DNA of 64,000 nucleotides from Planctomycetota bacterium (lineage in GTDB: Bacteria; Planctomycetota; UBA1135; GCA-002686595), in assembly GCA_016709875.1 (NCBI GenBank), contig JADJLZ010000001.1, positions 806,001 to 870,000 on the forward strand, given 5' to 3'. Positions 16,584 to 26,429 of this stretch are shown piece after piece; position 1 is the first letter of the stretch; every line of letters begins with the position of its first letter. Position numbers and translations under genes: made by a program. Under the pieces are notes generated by a model that did not search any database, was not told where the DNA came from, and saw only the letters and a program-made list of their open reading frames with translations.

Positions 16584-17264
16584 ATGCTGCAGCGCATGCA
16601 GCCCGCCGGCCCGGCCTACTCGATCCGCACCCCGCGACTGCACGTGCGCTGTTTCGACCCGCGCGACGCACCGGCGCTCAAGCAGGCCATCGACGCCAGC
16701 CTCGAGCACCTGCTGCCCTGGCTGCCCTGGGCGCGCGAGGAGCCGCAATCGGTCGAGGCCAAAGCCGAGGTGCTGCGCCGCTTCCGCGCGCGCTTCGACC
16801 TCGACAAGGACTGGAACTACGGCATCTTCGACGCAGCCCAGACCGAGCTCGTGGGCGGCCTGGGTCTGCACCTGCGCAGCGGGCGCGAGGCGCGCGAGCT
16901 CGGCTACTGGATCGCCAAGGCGCACGCGGGCCAGGGCCTGGGCAGCGAGGCCGTCGCGGCGATCGTGCGGGTCGGCTTCGAGGTCGAGCACCTCGAGCGC
17001 ATGGAGATCCACTGCGACGAGGACAACGCGCGCAGCGCCGCGCTCGCGCGCAAGCTCGGCTTCCACCACGACGGCACGCTGCGCGACCGCTCCGAGCGCG
17101 GCGACGGCAGCCGTGGCAGCCGGATGGTCTGGTCGCTGCTCGCCAGCGAGTACGAGTCGAGCCCCGCCGCGCGCTCGGAGTGCGAGGCCTTCGACGCGCT
17201 CGGGCGGAAGCTGCTCAGCCGGCCAGCCCCTGCCGGGGCTCGTTCGCGCAGCGCCTTTCGTTGA
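16584..17264 (+). CDS. GNAT N-acetyltransferase, RimJ/RimL-like
   Basis: 226 residues. The pattern is that of ribosomal-protein-Ser/Ala acetyltransferases: IRTPRLHVRCFDPRDAPAL at the N-terminus, LPWLPWAREEP near residue 50, a GIFD-x9-GGLGLH strand, and the acetyl-CoA-binding helix region GYWIAKAHAGQGLGSEA followed by CDEDNARSAALARKLGF. RimJ/L-like enzymes acetylate N-terminal amines or small molecules such as antibiotics; the substrate here is unknown. The last 30 residues are an Arg/Ser/Ala-rich tail. The gene follows cheR by 12 bp, and its 3' end overlaps the convergent receiver gene by 50 bp. Confidence 0.85.
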   Translation: MLQRMQPAGPAYSIRTPRLHVRCFDPRDAPALKQAIDASLEHLLPWLPWAREEPQSVEAKAEVLRRFRARFDLDKDWNYGIFDAAQTELVGGLGLHLRSGREARELGYWIAKAHAGQGLGSEAVAAIVRVGFEVEHLERMEIHCDEDNARSAALARKLGFHHDGTLRDRSERGDGSRGSRMVWSLLASEYESSPAARSECEAFDALGRKLLSRPAPAGARSRSAFR

Positions 17265-17658
17265 GCTCCGCGGCTGCGGGAGCCCGCGCGTGCGCGCGTT
17301 GCAGCAGTTCCTCGAGCTCGCGAGCGAAGAGCAGGGGAGCGATCGGCTTGGCGAAGAAGCCCGCGAAGCCGAGCGCGCACGCGCGCCCCGGCAGGTCGCG
17401 CCCCGCGCCGGCGCTCACAGCCACGAAGGGAATGCTCTCCAGGCGCGGATCCGCGCGCACCATGCGCAGCAGTTCGACGCCACTCGTCGCGCCGAGCTGC
17501 AGGTCGCAGACGACCAGGTCGAACGGGCCGTTGCGCAGTTCGAGCAACGCGCGCGAGGCGCTCGCGGCCCGTCGCACGCAGTGGCCCGCAGCCTCGAGCA
17601 GATAGGCCATCAGCTCCAGGCCCTCGGGCGAGTCTTCGACGATGAGGATGCGTGCCAT
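17215..17658 (-). CDS. Single-domain response regulator (receiver)
   Basis: 147 residues. Receiver signatures: ILIVEDSPEGLELMAYLLEAAG, acceptor Asp in VVCDLQLGATSG near residue 52, and AKPI with the conserved Lys near 105. The last 35 residues are a low-complexity Ala/Arg tail with no output domain, so the protein should act by phosphotransfer or protein contact. It is transcribed in the same direction as the EAL gene 65 bp upstream, and may be part of that signalling unit. Its 3' end overlaps the GNAT gene by 50 bp on the opposite strand. Confidence 0.85.
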   Translation of the reverse strand: MARILIVEDSPEGLELMAYLLEAAGHCVRRAASASRALLELRNGPFDLVVCDLQLGATSGVELLRMVRADPRLESIPFVAVSAGAGRDLPGRACALGFAGFFAKPIAPLLFARELEELLQRAHARAPAAAELNERRCANEPRQGLAG

Positions 17659-17723
17659 CGGGGTGGGGCGTCCGTTCTAGCTGGGCTGCCACTCGCCTGC
17701 GCTGCGCCCAGGTTCGCAGTCCC

Positions 17724-19037
17724 TCATGCCGAAGATCGTGCACGCTGCTCGTTCCAGTGTTGGAAATCCGCCGCTGGAAGGGCCGGGCTCCACAGGTATC
17801 CCTGGGCGCAGGCGACGCCCTCGCGCCGCAGCACTTCCAACTGCGCATGCGTCTCGATTCCCTCCGCGACGACGCACAGCGGGATGCTGCGCGCGAGCGC
17901 ACAGATGGCCCCGAACAAGCGCGTCTCGAGCGGCTCCGTTCCGACGCCGGCGGTCAGCATCCGGTCGATCTTGAGCGCGTCGAAGGGCAGGTCGCGCAAC
18001 TGCAACAAGGAGGAGTAGCCCATGCCCAGGTCATCGAGCGCGAGGCGCAGCCCCATCCCGCGGATGCGCAGCAGGCGCGCACGCGCGGCTGGGCCATCGG
18101 CCACGAGGGCCGTCTCCGTCAGCTCCATCCAGAGCGGCGGCCCCTCGAGGAGGCCCTGCGCGCGCGCGCGTTCGAGCGCTTCGACGAATCGATCGTCGTC
18201 GAGCTGGCGCGCGGAGACGTTGAAGGAGATCTCCGCACGCGCCAGCGTGTCCGTGCGCGTGCGCCAGCGCGCGCGCCACGCGAGCACCTGACCCAGGACG
18301 AACTCCCCGAGTTCGTGGATCAGGCCGCACTCCTCGGCCACCGGAACGAAGCGCGCGGGCGGCACCCAACCCAGGCTGGCATGTTTCCAACGCACGAGCG
18401 CTTCCGCTCCGCGCAGCTTCGCGCTGCGTGTGTGCATGACTGGCTGGAAGTGCACCTGCAGCTCGCGGCGCGCCAACGCGAGCCGGAGCTCGTGCTCCAG
18501 CTCCACCCGCGCACGCGCTTCACGCAGGATCCCGGCCCGGAAGACCGAGTACTGGCCGGGACCGGTCTTCTGCGCGTGGTGCAGGGCGGCGCCCGCAGCG
18601 TCGAGGCCATCACCAGCGGCGAGCTCCTCGAGCCCGATGCGCGCGACTCCCGCGCAGAACTGCAGGCACACTTCACCGGTCTCGACACCGTAGGGCAGGG
18701 CCAGGAGCGCGCGCAGCTCGTGCCACAGCGCGTCCAGGTCGTGCACACGCTCGCGCAACGGTACGAGCAGCACGAATTCGTGCTCCCCCACTCGCGCGAT
18801 CGCGAGCTGCGGCGCGCACTGCAGCAGCCGTTCGGCGATGCAATCCAGGAGGCGCGCCGCGCGCTCGTACCCGATCGAGTCGCGCAGTCTCGAGAACCCG
18901 TCCGGCGCGACGGCCAGGATCGCCAACGCGCTGCCCGATTCGCGTTCCAGGCTCGCGCGTGCGAGGCCGAGCAGCGCCGCGGGCGAGCACAGCGAAGGGC
19001 GCCCGCAAGAGCGCGCCGTATCGTTGCGAGCGTGCAT
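17724..19037 (-). CDS. Cyclic-di-GMP phosphodiesterase (EAL) with degenerate GGDEF domain
   Basis: 437 residues. The N-terminal half (residues 20-170) is a GGDEF fold whose signature reads GEHEF, so cyclase activity is unlikely. The C-terminal half is an EAL domain with its key motifs present: GAEALVRWKH, SFNVSARQL, ELTETALV, DDLGMGYSSL, KIDR and AEGIET. Hydrolysis of c-di-GMP is therefore expected. No signal peptide or membrane segment is seen. Its ATG at 19037 lies 1 bp from the stop of the sigma-factor gene upstream, so the two are probably translated together, linking c-di-GMP turnover with that regulon. The degenerate half may serve as a GTP- or c-di-GMP-sensing input. Confidence 0.9.
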   Translation of the reverse strand: MHARNDTARSCGRPSLCSPAALLGLARASLERESGSALAILAVAPDGFSRLRDSIGYERAARLLDCIAERLLQCAPQLAIARVGEHEFVLLVPLRERVHDLDALWHELRALLALPYGVETGEVCLQFCAGVARIGLEELAAGDGLDAAGAALHHAQKTGPGQYSVFRAGILREARARVELEHELRLALARRELQVHFQPVMHTRSAKLRGAEALVRWKHASLGWVPPARFVPVAEECGLIHELGEFVLGQVLAWRARWRTRTDTLARAEISFNVSARQLDDDRFVEALERARAQGLLEGPPLWMELTETALVADGPAARARLLRIRGMGLRLALDDLGMGYSSLLQLRDLPFDALKIDRMLTAGVGTEPLETRLFGAICALARSIPLCVVAEGIETHAQLEVLRREGVACAQGYLWSPALPAADFQHWNEQRARSSA

Positions 19038-19038
19038 G

Positions 19039-19962
19039 TCAGGTCTCCTCCCCGCGCCGACTGCGCTCGATCTGCAGTCGCAGGCGACCCAGGATGTTGG
19101 TGTGGATCTGGCACACGCGGCTCTCGGTCAGCGAGAGCATCTCGCCGATCGCGCGCATCGTGTGCCCGACCTCGTAGTACTGCTCCAGGATGAAGCGCTC
19201 CTTGTGCGAGAGCGACTCGCGCAGCGAGCGCAGGGAGTCGCGCCCGAGGAGCTGTTCGAGCGGCGTGTGTGCCTTCAGGTCGTGCAGTCCGGCCTCGTGC
19301 TCGGAGTCGGCGCTTGCGTCGCGCACGTGGTCCGCGAGACGGTGCTGGATGCGCGGCCGCGCCTGTGAGAGCTGCTCGGCAACGTCGCCGGGCTCGAGCC
19401 CGAGCTCCTCGGCGATCTCGACGTGCGTGGGCTCGCGACCGAAGCGCGACGAGAGCCGCGACAGGGCACGCTCGACCTTCGAGGCACGCAGCCGGACCAA
19501 GCGCGGAACCCAGTCGTCCGAGCGCAGCGAGTCGAGGATGGCGCCGCGCACCCGTGCCGTCGCGTAGGTCTTGAAGCGCACCGAGCGCTGCGGGTCGAAG
19601 CCCCGGATGGCGTCCATCAGCCCGAACACACCGGCGCTCGCGAGATCGTCGATCGAGACCGAACGCGGGAGCGTGCGCGCGAGCCGCTCGGCCACGAAGC
19701 GCACCAGCGGCAGGTGCTGCTCGATCAGCGCATTGCGCCAGCGCTCGCACTCCGCCGGATCCTTCCCCGCGCGCCCGCGCGCGCCGAGGTAGCCCTCCCA
19801 CAGGTCCTGCGAGTCAGGACCGGCCAGACGTGCGATGTCCGAGGCGGACGGCTTGCGTTTCGAGGGCAGGGGGGCGGAAAGCTGTGTGGGTCCGGGCGGG
19901 TGTCCGGCACGCACGGTGCGCGTGCGCGTCCGCGGGGCGGCGGAGGGTCGCTTGCGATGCAT
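19039..19962 (-). CDS. fliA: FliA/WhiG-type alternative sigma factor
   Basis: 307 residues. Region 2 is visible from about residue 85 (HLPLVRFVAERLARTLPRSV, IDDLASAGVFGLMDAIRGFD, RFKTYATARVRGAILDSLR), with the DWVPR-type segment typical of FliA/WhiG, then region 3 (GREPTHVEIAEELGLEPGDV) and region 4 (LSHKERFILEQYYEVGHTMR, SLTESRVCQIHTNIL). This group drives flagellar late genes or development genes. An Arg/Pro/Ser-rich head of about 50 residues precedes the conserved part. Start ATG 19962 is a choice: no clear Shine-Dalgarno is visible and the frame is open further upstream. Next to the chemotaxis operon, a motility role is likely but not proven. Confidence 0.85.
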   Translation of the reverse strand: MHRKRPSAAPRTRTRTVRAGHPPGPTQLSAPLPSKRKPSASDIARLAGPDSQDLWEGYLGARGRAGKDPAECERWRNALIEQHLPLVRFVAERLARTLPRSVSIDDLASAGVFGLMDAIRGFDPQRSVRFKTYATARVRGAILDSLRSDDWVPRLVRLRASKVERALSRLSSRFGREPTHVEIAEELGLEPGDVAEQLSQARPRIQHRLADHVRDASADSEHEAGLHDLKAHTPLEQLLGRDSLRSLRESLSHKERFILEQYYEVGHTMRAIGEMLSLTESRVCQIHTNILGRLRLQIERSRRGEET

Positions 19963-20121
19963 CGGGGGGGCTCCATGGAATGGGGAGCGGTCCGATTGCA
20001 AGCGCGGTGCCATGCGCTCGAGCGCGGCTTGCAACGTGCAGGAGCAGCCCGCCCGTGGGTGCCCTGGTGGGCGCGCCCCGCAGGCTGGCGCGCGCACCAT
20101 GGTGGCGAACCCATCAGCCGA

Positions 20122-21519
<1,398 letters not shown>

Positions 21520-21682
21520 GCAAGCCTGCGTTCTGTGTCCGGGCACATTGTAGTCCGCACCTGCTACTGCGGTTGGAATTCGACCGACAGCTCCCCAAGA
21601 TGCAAAAGGTAGTGGCGCGCGCGCCTGCTAGACTCCGCGCGCGGACACGCTTCCCCAAGGCGTGCTCGCGCCGCTCACCCGC

Positions 21683-22714
21683 ATGCACACGCTCGCCGCT
21701 GACGCCCTGCCCGCCTGCCTCCTGCTCGAACTTGCGAGCGAATCAGGCACTCCATTTACCTGCGCCGGCGCGCTCGCACGCGCTCGGATCCGCGACTGCA
21801 ACGGATCCGCGGCTCGACTGTTCGAGGCGCGAGACGAGCACGAGCTCTGCGCTGTGCCATTGCAACGCTTGCTCGAGACCCATGCGTTTGCCCGACTGGC
21901 CTGCCAGATCGAAGGCGACGGCGCACAGACGACACTGGATCTCGAACTGCGCACACTGACGGGCGCCGCGCGCGATGTGCGCGCACGCATCGTTCCATTG
22001 CAGGCGCGCGAACACGTGCTGCTGCTGCTCGAGACACCCGCAACCTCGCCCTCCTCCTGGGCTCCGCCGCAGCGCAGCCCACCCGCCTGCCGCCGACTCA
22101 CGCGCGGTCTGGACCACGACCTGCGCTCGCCGCTGATGGCGATCAGCGGTTTTGCACAGGTGCTCGACCTGCGCCACCGTGGCGAGCTCGGTCCTGATGC
22201 GCTGCGCTGCGTGGACAACATCCTGGCTGCCGCGCGCCGCCTCGAACGCATGGCCGACGCACTCGCACGCTACGGCCAGCTCGACGCCGCGCTCTTCCAC
22301 TGCCAGCCGCTCGACCTGCGCGGCCTGCTGCGCGAGATGGCCGGCGAGGATCCGAGGCTCGGTCTGCAGGTCGAGTGCGAGGATGAGCCGCTGCTCGTGC
22401 ACGGGGACGCGGTGGTGCTGCGCGAGGTCTTCCGCCAGCTCTTCGAGCACGCATCCGGCGACCTCGAAGGCAGTGTGTTGCACATCGCAGCCCGCGCCGA
22501 CGTGGGCGGCCTGCGGTTGTCGCTCACGAGCGCTGCCTGCGATCGTAGTCTGCCGAACGACAGCGTCGAGTCCGGCGCGGGCCTCTCCTTCGCGCGCCGC
22601 GGGCTCGAGTTGCACGGCGGAACACTCTGGATCCGGGCCAACCCCGGCTCGCGGCCGGCGCTCGAGATCGCGCTTCCCGCCCTCGAGCCGCCGGACGCGG
22701 AGCACAGCGCGTGA
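21683..22714 (+). CDS. Histidine-kinase-like protein with degenerate ATPase domain
   Basis: 343 residues from ATG 21683; a GTG at 21662 is an alternative. An N-terminal PAS-like region (about residues 15-125, with RDCNGSAARLFEARD) is followed by a HisKA segment with the His in LDHDLRSPLMAISGF. The catalytic domain is reduced: the N-box position reads VLREVFRQLFEHA without the usual Asn, and no DxGxG motif is found. Only the G2-like GAGLSFARRGLELHGG remains. It may not bind ATP and could act as the sensing partner of the complete kinase encoded directly downstream, with which it overlaps by 4 bp. A soluble protein is predicted. Confidence 0.8.
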   Translation: MHTLAADALPACLLLELASESGTPFTCAGALARARIRDCNGSAARLFEARDEHELCAVPLQRLLETHAFARLACQIEGDGAQTTLDLELRTLTGAARDVRARIVPLQAREHVLLLLETPATSPSSWAPPQRSPPACRRLTRGLDHDLRSPLMAISGFAQVLDLRHRGELGPDALRCVDNILAAARRLERMADALARYGQLDAALFHCQPLDLRGLLREMAGEDPRLGLQVECEDEPLLVHGDAVVLREVFRQLFEHASGDLEGSVLHIAARADVGGLRLSLTSAACDRSLPNDSVESGAGLSFARRGLELHGGTLWIRANPGSRPALEIALPALEPPDAEHSA

Positions 22715-23433
22715 ACGAGCCCCCCGGCGCCGTCCCCGCCGCCGCGCGCGCGGCCGCGGCCGAGATCTTCTCGCAGACAGTCCACGACCTGCGCACGCCG
22801 CTGCACGCGATCCTGGGCTTCACCAGCACGCTGCTCGCGCGCCTCCCCGGGCCCCTGAACGCCGAGCAGGAGCGCCAACTCGGCCTGATCCAGCGCAGCG
22901 CGACCTCGATGCTCGGGCAGGTCGAGGACTTGCTCGAGTTTGCAAGCGGGGAGCGAGCGAGTGCGCCGCGTGAGCACGTGTGCTTCGACCTGTGCGCGCT
23001 CGTGCGCGAGACACTGGAGAGCATCGAGCCGCTGGCTCGAGAGCGTGGCCTGCGGCTGCGCTCGCGGCTGCCAGGCGCTGCACTCGAGCTCGATTCCGAC
23101 CCGCGCGCGTGGACGCGCATCCTGCAGAACCTCGTGGCCAATGCGCTCAAGTTCAGCGAGACCGGCGAGGTGCTCGTGGAACTCGAGCGCGTGCATGCCG
23201 ACTCGACGTCGGAACTGCGCCTGCGCATCGTCGACCACGGCATCGGCATCGCTCCCGATGCGCTGGCACGCCTCTTCCGCCCCTTCGAGCGGCTGCATCC
23301 CGATGCGGCGCCCGGCAGTGGACTGGGGCTGTACTCGGCCCAACGGATCGCCCGCCAACTGGGCGGCGCCATCGAGTACCGGCCGACACCCGGCGGCGGC
23401 AGCACCTTCGAGCTGCGCGTCCCCGAGGCCTAA
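22711..23433 (+). CDS. Sensor-less histidine kinase (HisKA-HATPase)
   Basis: 240 residues from a GTG start overlapping the previous stop (GTGA). There is no sensor domain: after about 20 Ala-rich residues comes HisKA with VHDLRTPLHAILGF, then a complete HATPase domain with RILQNLVANALKFSE (N box), DHGIGI (G1), the FRPFERL F box and GSGLGLYSAQRIARQLGG (G2). Autophosphorylation should therefore be possible. Coupled translation with the preceding PAS-like/degenerate kinase suggests that the two form a hetero-oligomer, and the divergent NtrC-type regulator is the obvious receiver. The gene converges on the pseudouridine synthase with stop codons overlapping. Confidence 0.88.
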   Translation: MNEPPGAVPAAARAAAAEIFSQTVHDLRTPLHAILGFTSTLLARLPGPLNAEQERQLGLIQRSATSMLGQVEDLLEFASGERASAPREHVCFDLCALVRETLESIEPLARERGLRLRSRLPGAALELDSDPRAWTRILQNLVANALKFSETGEVLVELERVHADSTSELRLRIVDHGIGIAPDALARLFRPFERLHPDAAPGSGLGLYSAQRIARQLGGAIEYRPTPGGGSTFELRVPEA

Positions 23434-24152
23434 CGCGCGACCGCTGCGCGCAACGCGCGCAGCTCGCCCGCCTCGAGCTCGCGCCACTTCCCGGGGGCGA
23501 GCTCGCCGAGCTCGAGCGGACCGATCGAGATCCGCGCCAGCTTCTGCACGCGGCTGCCGACGGCCTCGAGCATGCGCCGCACCTGGCGGTTGCGGCCCTC
23601 GTCGATGCTGACGAGCAGGCGCGTCACGGGGCCGCGGTCGCCGAGCTTCTCGACGCGCGCGGGTCGCGTCGGGCCGTCGGAGAGGCGCGGGCCGGCGCGC
23701 AGGCGTTGGAGCGCGAGCTCGTCCAGGCGCGGACGGGCCTCGACGCGATAGGTCTTGGAAAGGTGCGAGGCGGGGTCGGTGACGCGGTCGGAGAAGAGCG
23801 TGTCGTTGGTGAGCAGCAGCAAGCCGCTCGTCTCCAGATCGAGCCGGCCCACGGGCACGACGAATTCCTCCAGGCCTTCGAGCAGGTCGTAGACCGTCGG
23901 CCGGCCCTGCGGGTCCCGGCGCGTCGTCAGGTAGCCGCGCGGCTTGTGCAGAGCGAGGTAGCGCCTCATGGCGGCGCGCAGCGGCTCCCCGTCGAGCTCG
24001 AGGCGCACACTGGAAGCAAAGCGCCGCGCCGGATCGCGCACCACGCGCCCGTCGACGCGCACGCGCCCCGCGCGAATGCGCTCGCGCGCCTCGACGCGCG
24101 AGCAGGCGCCCGCCTTCGAGAGCAGACGCTCGAGCTCGTGCGGCGCGCTCAC
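23430..24152 (-). CDS. 16S/23S rRNA pseudouridine synthase, RsuA/RluB family
   Basis: 240 residues. An S4 RNA-binding domain (residues 3-60, LERLLSKAGACSRVEARER, RVRVDGRVV) precedes the catalytic domain with LHKPRGYLTTRRDPQGRPTV, the active-site segment VGRLDLETSGLLLLTND (catalytic Asp), SKTYRV and GRNRQVRRMLEAVG. The family isomerises a specific uridine in rRNA; RluB, RluE, RluF and RsuA are not separable by eye. The GTG at 24152 is chosen because it overlaps the corA stop as GTGA and begins the S4 domain. Its stop overlaps that of the convergent kinase gene. Confidence 0.92.
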   Translation of the reverse strand: MSAPHELERLLSKAGACSRVEARERIRAGRVRVDGRVVRDPARRFASSVRLELDGEPLRAAMRRYLALHKPRGYLTTRRDPQGRPTVYDLLEGLEEFVVPVGRLDLETSGLLLLTNDTLFSDRVTDPASHLSKTYRVEARPRLDELALQRLRAGPRLSDGPTRPARVEKLGDRGPVTRLLVSIDEGRNRQVRRMLEAVGSRVQKLARISIGPLELGELAPGKWRELEAGELRALRAAVAR

Positions 24153-25270
24153 AACCGGTCGATCTCGCTCTGCTCGCGCGCGCGTTCGCGGGCGCCGCGT
24201 CCCATCCAGCCCTTGCGCCGGAAGAAGAACACCAGACCCAGCGCGACAAGGCCCATTGCGACCAGCGTCGCGGGGTAGCCGTACTCCCACGAGAGCTCCG
24301 GCATGCCGCGGAAGTTCATGCCGTACACGCTCGCGATGAACGAGAGCGGGATGAAGATCGTGGTGATGATGGTCAGCACCTTCATCACCTCGTTCAAGCG
24401 GTTCGAGATGCTCGAGAGATAGATCTCGACCAGGCTCGAGGCGATGTCGCGGTAGTTCTCGGCGAGATCCATCACCTGCACGGTGTGGTCGTAGCAGTCG
24501 TTCAGGTGCAGGCGCGTGTCGGCCGTGATCAGCGCGCGCTCCTGGCGCACCAGACCGTGCACCGCCTCGCGCATCGGCCAGACCGCGCGGCGCACGAGCA
24601 GCAGGTCACCCTTCATGGCGTGGATACCGTGCAGCGTCAGCGGCACGGGCCGGTGCAGCGCCTCCTCCTCGAGCTTCTCGACGCGCTCGCCGAGGTCCTC
24701 GAGCACGGGGAAGTAGCCGTCGACCACGGCGTCGATCAGCGCGTAGGCGAGGTAGTCGGCGCCGCGGCCGCACAGCTCGGGTTCGCGCGAACGCAAGCGC
24801 GCGCGCAGCGGGTCGAAGTTGTCGCCCGCGTGTTCCTGGAAGGTGATCACCCAGCCCGGGCCCAGAAACAGCGCCAGCTGGTCGGTCGAGAGCGGCATTC
24901 CCTGTTGCAGCATGCGCGCGACGACGAACAGCTGGCCGGGGTAGTCCTCGACCTTCGCGCGCTGGTGCGTGTTGAGCACGTCCTCGAGCGCCAGAGGATG
25001 CAGCCCGAAGATCTCGCCCAGCCGGCGCACGACCTGCGCGTCGCCGAGTCCGTCGACGTTGACCCACACGAGCGCGTGCCGCTGGCGCAGGGCCGCGAGG
25101 TCCTCCAGGCTCGCGTTCACGAGTTCCTCGCCGCCGCCGGGCCCCCATCCGAAGGCGCGCACGACGGGCGCCGACCCGTGCGGGTCGGCGATCAACGTGC
25201 CGGGCCGGCTGCCCGGCGGGACGCGCTTGTGGATGCGCCGCTTGCGCGGGGGCCTGGCTCCGGGGGACAT
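24149..25270 (-). CDS. corA: CorA-type magnesium/cobalt transporter
   Basis: 373 residues. A basic head (KKRR-like, residues 1-25) is followed by the large cytoplasmic funnel domain (WVNVDGLGDAQVVRRLGEIF, LEDVLNTHQRAKVEDYPGQL) and the long stalk helix. Two C-terminal transmembrane segments follow with the signature YGMNF (GMN motif) between them: LTIITTIFIPLSFIASVYGMNF and TLVAMGLVALGLVFFF. The basic tail after TM2 is typical. It mediates pentameric Mg2+/Co2+ uptake. The ATG at 25270 was chosen over longer open frame because upstream residues show no homology. It overlaps the downstream pseudouridine synthase gene by 4 bp. Confidence 0.93.
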   Translation of the reverse strand: MSPGARPPRKRRIHKRVPPGSRPGTLIADPHGSAPVVRAFGWGPGGGEELVNASLEDLAALRQRHALVWVNVDGLGDAQVVRRLGEIFGLHPLALEDVLNTHQRAKVEDYPGQLFVVARMLQQGMPLSTDQLALFLGPGWVITFQEHAGDNFDPLRARLRSREPELCGRGADYLAYALIDAVVDGYFPVLEDLGERVEKLEEEALHRPVPLTLHGIHAMKGDLLLVRRAVWPMREAVHGLVRQERALITADTRLHLNDCYDHTVQVMDLAENYRDIASSLVEIYLSSISNRLNEVMKVLTIITTIFIPLSFIASVYGMNFRGMPELSWEYGYPATLVAMGLVALGLVFFFRRKGWMGRGARERAREQSEIDRL

Positions 25271-25340
25271 GCTCCCATCCAACCTTTCCGCGGCCCGCCG
25301 CTCAAGCGTGTGCTTGTACCGGACCGCCGCGGGTCCCAGC

Positions 25341-26429
25341 ATGGGCACGATGCGCATCAGCCTGTGCATGATCGTCCGCGACGAGGTCGAGGCCCTCCCG
25401 CGCTGTCTCGAATCGGCCGCGCCGCTCGTCGACGAGATCCTCGTGGTCGACACCGGCTCGCTCGACGGCACGCCGGCGATCGCCCGCGCCGCCGGCGCGC
25501 GCGTGCTCGACTTCGAGTGGAGCGAGGACTTCGCGGCCGCGCGCAACCACGGCCTGGAGAACGCGCGCGGCGACTGGGCACTCGTGCTCGACGCCGACGA
25601 GTGCGTGCGCGAGCCGCGCGCGGCGCGCGCGTTGCTCGAAGCCTTCGCGGCGGCCTCGCCTGGCCAGGCCGGCCAGCTCCTGGTGCACAACCTCGGCCCC
25701 GAGGAGAGCCGCGCACTGCTGACGCGCTTCTTCCCGCTCGCTCCGCAGTGGCGCTACGCGGGCCGAATCCACGAGCGCGTCCTGTGCGAGGGCCGCGAGC
25801 CCCCGCGCGCGCGCACGGGCCTGGAGATCGAGCACACCGGCTACCAGCCGCAGATCGTCGCCGCGCGCGGCAAGCTCGAGCGCAACGCGCGCCTGCTCGA
25901 ACGCGAGCTCGCCGAGCAGCCCGAGGATCCCTACCTGTGGTACCAGCTCGGCCGCACGCGCGCGGTCGCGCTCGAGCACGTCCCTGCGCTCGAGGCCTTC
26001 GAGCGCGCGCTCGCCAGCTGCCGCGAGGACGTGCCCTTCGCCGCGCACCTGATCGAGTCCTCGGCCTACTCGCTGCGCGCGCTCGGCCGCTCGCGCCAGG
26101 CGCTCGGCTGGCTCAGCGGCGCACGCCTGGATCCGCGCCGTGCCGACAGCACCTTCGTGCTGGCGCTGCTCTCGATGGACTGCGGCGAGCTCGAGCGCGC
26201 CGAGCAGCTCTTCCAGAATTGCCTGGAGCTCGAGGGCACGCTGCCCGAGGGCGGCGAGAGCGCGCCCGGGGCCTCGAGCTTCGCGGCGGCCTACAACCTG
26301 GGCGTGATGCGCGAGGTGCAGAGCGATGCAGCCGGCGCGCGGCGCTGGTACGAGCGCGCGCTGCAATCGAACCCGCGCCACGCCGAAAGCCTGGCCGGCC
26401 TCGAACGCCTCGCACGCGCCGGCGGCTAG
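25341..26429 (+). CDS. Family 2 glycosyltransferase with C-terminal TPR repeats
   Basis: 362 residues. The N-terminal GT-A domain has ISLCMIVRDEVEALPRCL, the nucleotide-binding EILVVDTGSLDGTPAIA, the FEWSEDFAAARNHGLE segment and the DAD-like metal motif LVLDADE. This arrangement is found in SunS/GT2 proteins that carry TPRs. From about residue 195 onward, tetratricopeptide-like helices occur (YLWYQLGRTRAVALEHVPAL, AAYNLGVMREVQSDAAGARR). Acceptor and sugar are unknown; peptide or cell-surface glycosylation is possible. Alternative start ATG at 25350. The gene overlaps the convergent glycosidase gene by 4 bp at the stop codons and is divergent from corA with 70 bp between. Confidence 0.87.
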   Translation: MGTMRISLCMIVRDEVEALPRCLESAAPLVDEILVVDTGSLDGTPAIARAAGARVLDFEWSEDFAAARNHGLENARGDWALVLDADECVREPRAARALLEAFAAASPGQAGQLLVHNLGPEESRALLTRFFPLAPQWRYAGRIHERVLCEGREPPRARTGLEIEHTGYQPQIVAARGKLERNARLLERELAEQPEDPYLWYQLGRTRAVALEHVPALEAFERALASCREDVPFAAHLIESSAYSLRALGRSRQALGWLSGARLDPRRADSTFVLALLSMDCGELERAEQLFQNCLELEGTLPEGGESAPGASSFAAAYNLGVMREVQSDAAGARRWYERALQSNPRHAESLAGLERLARAGG

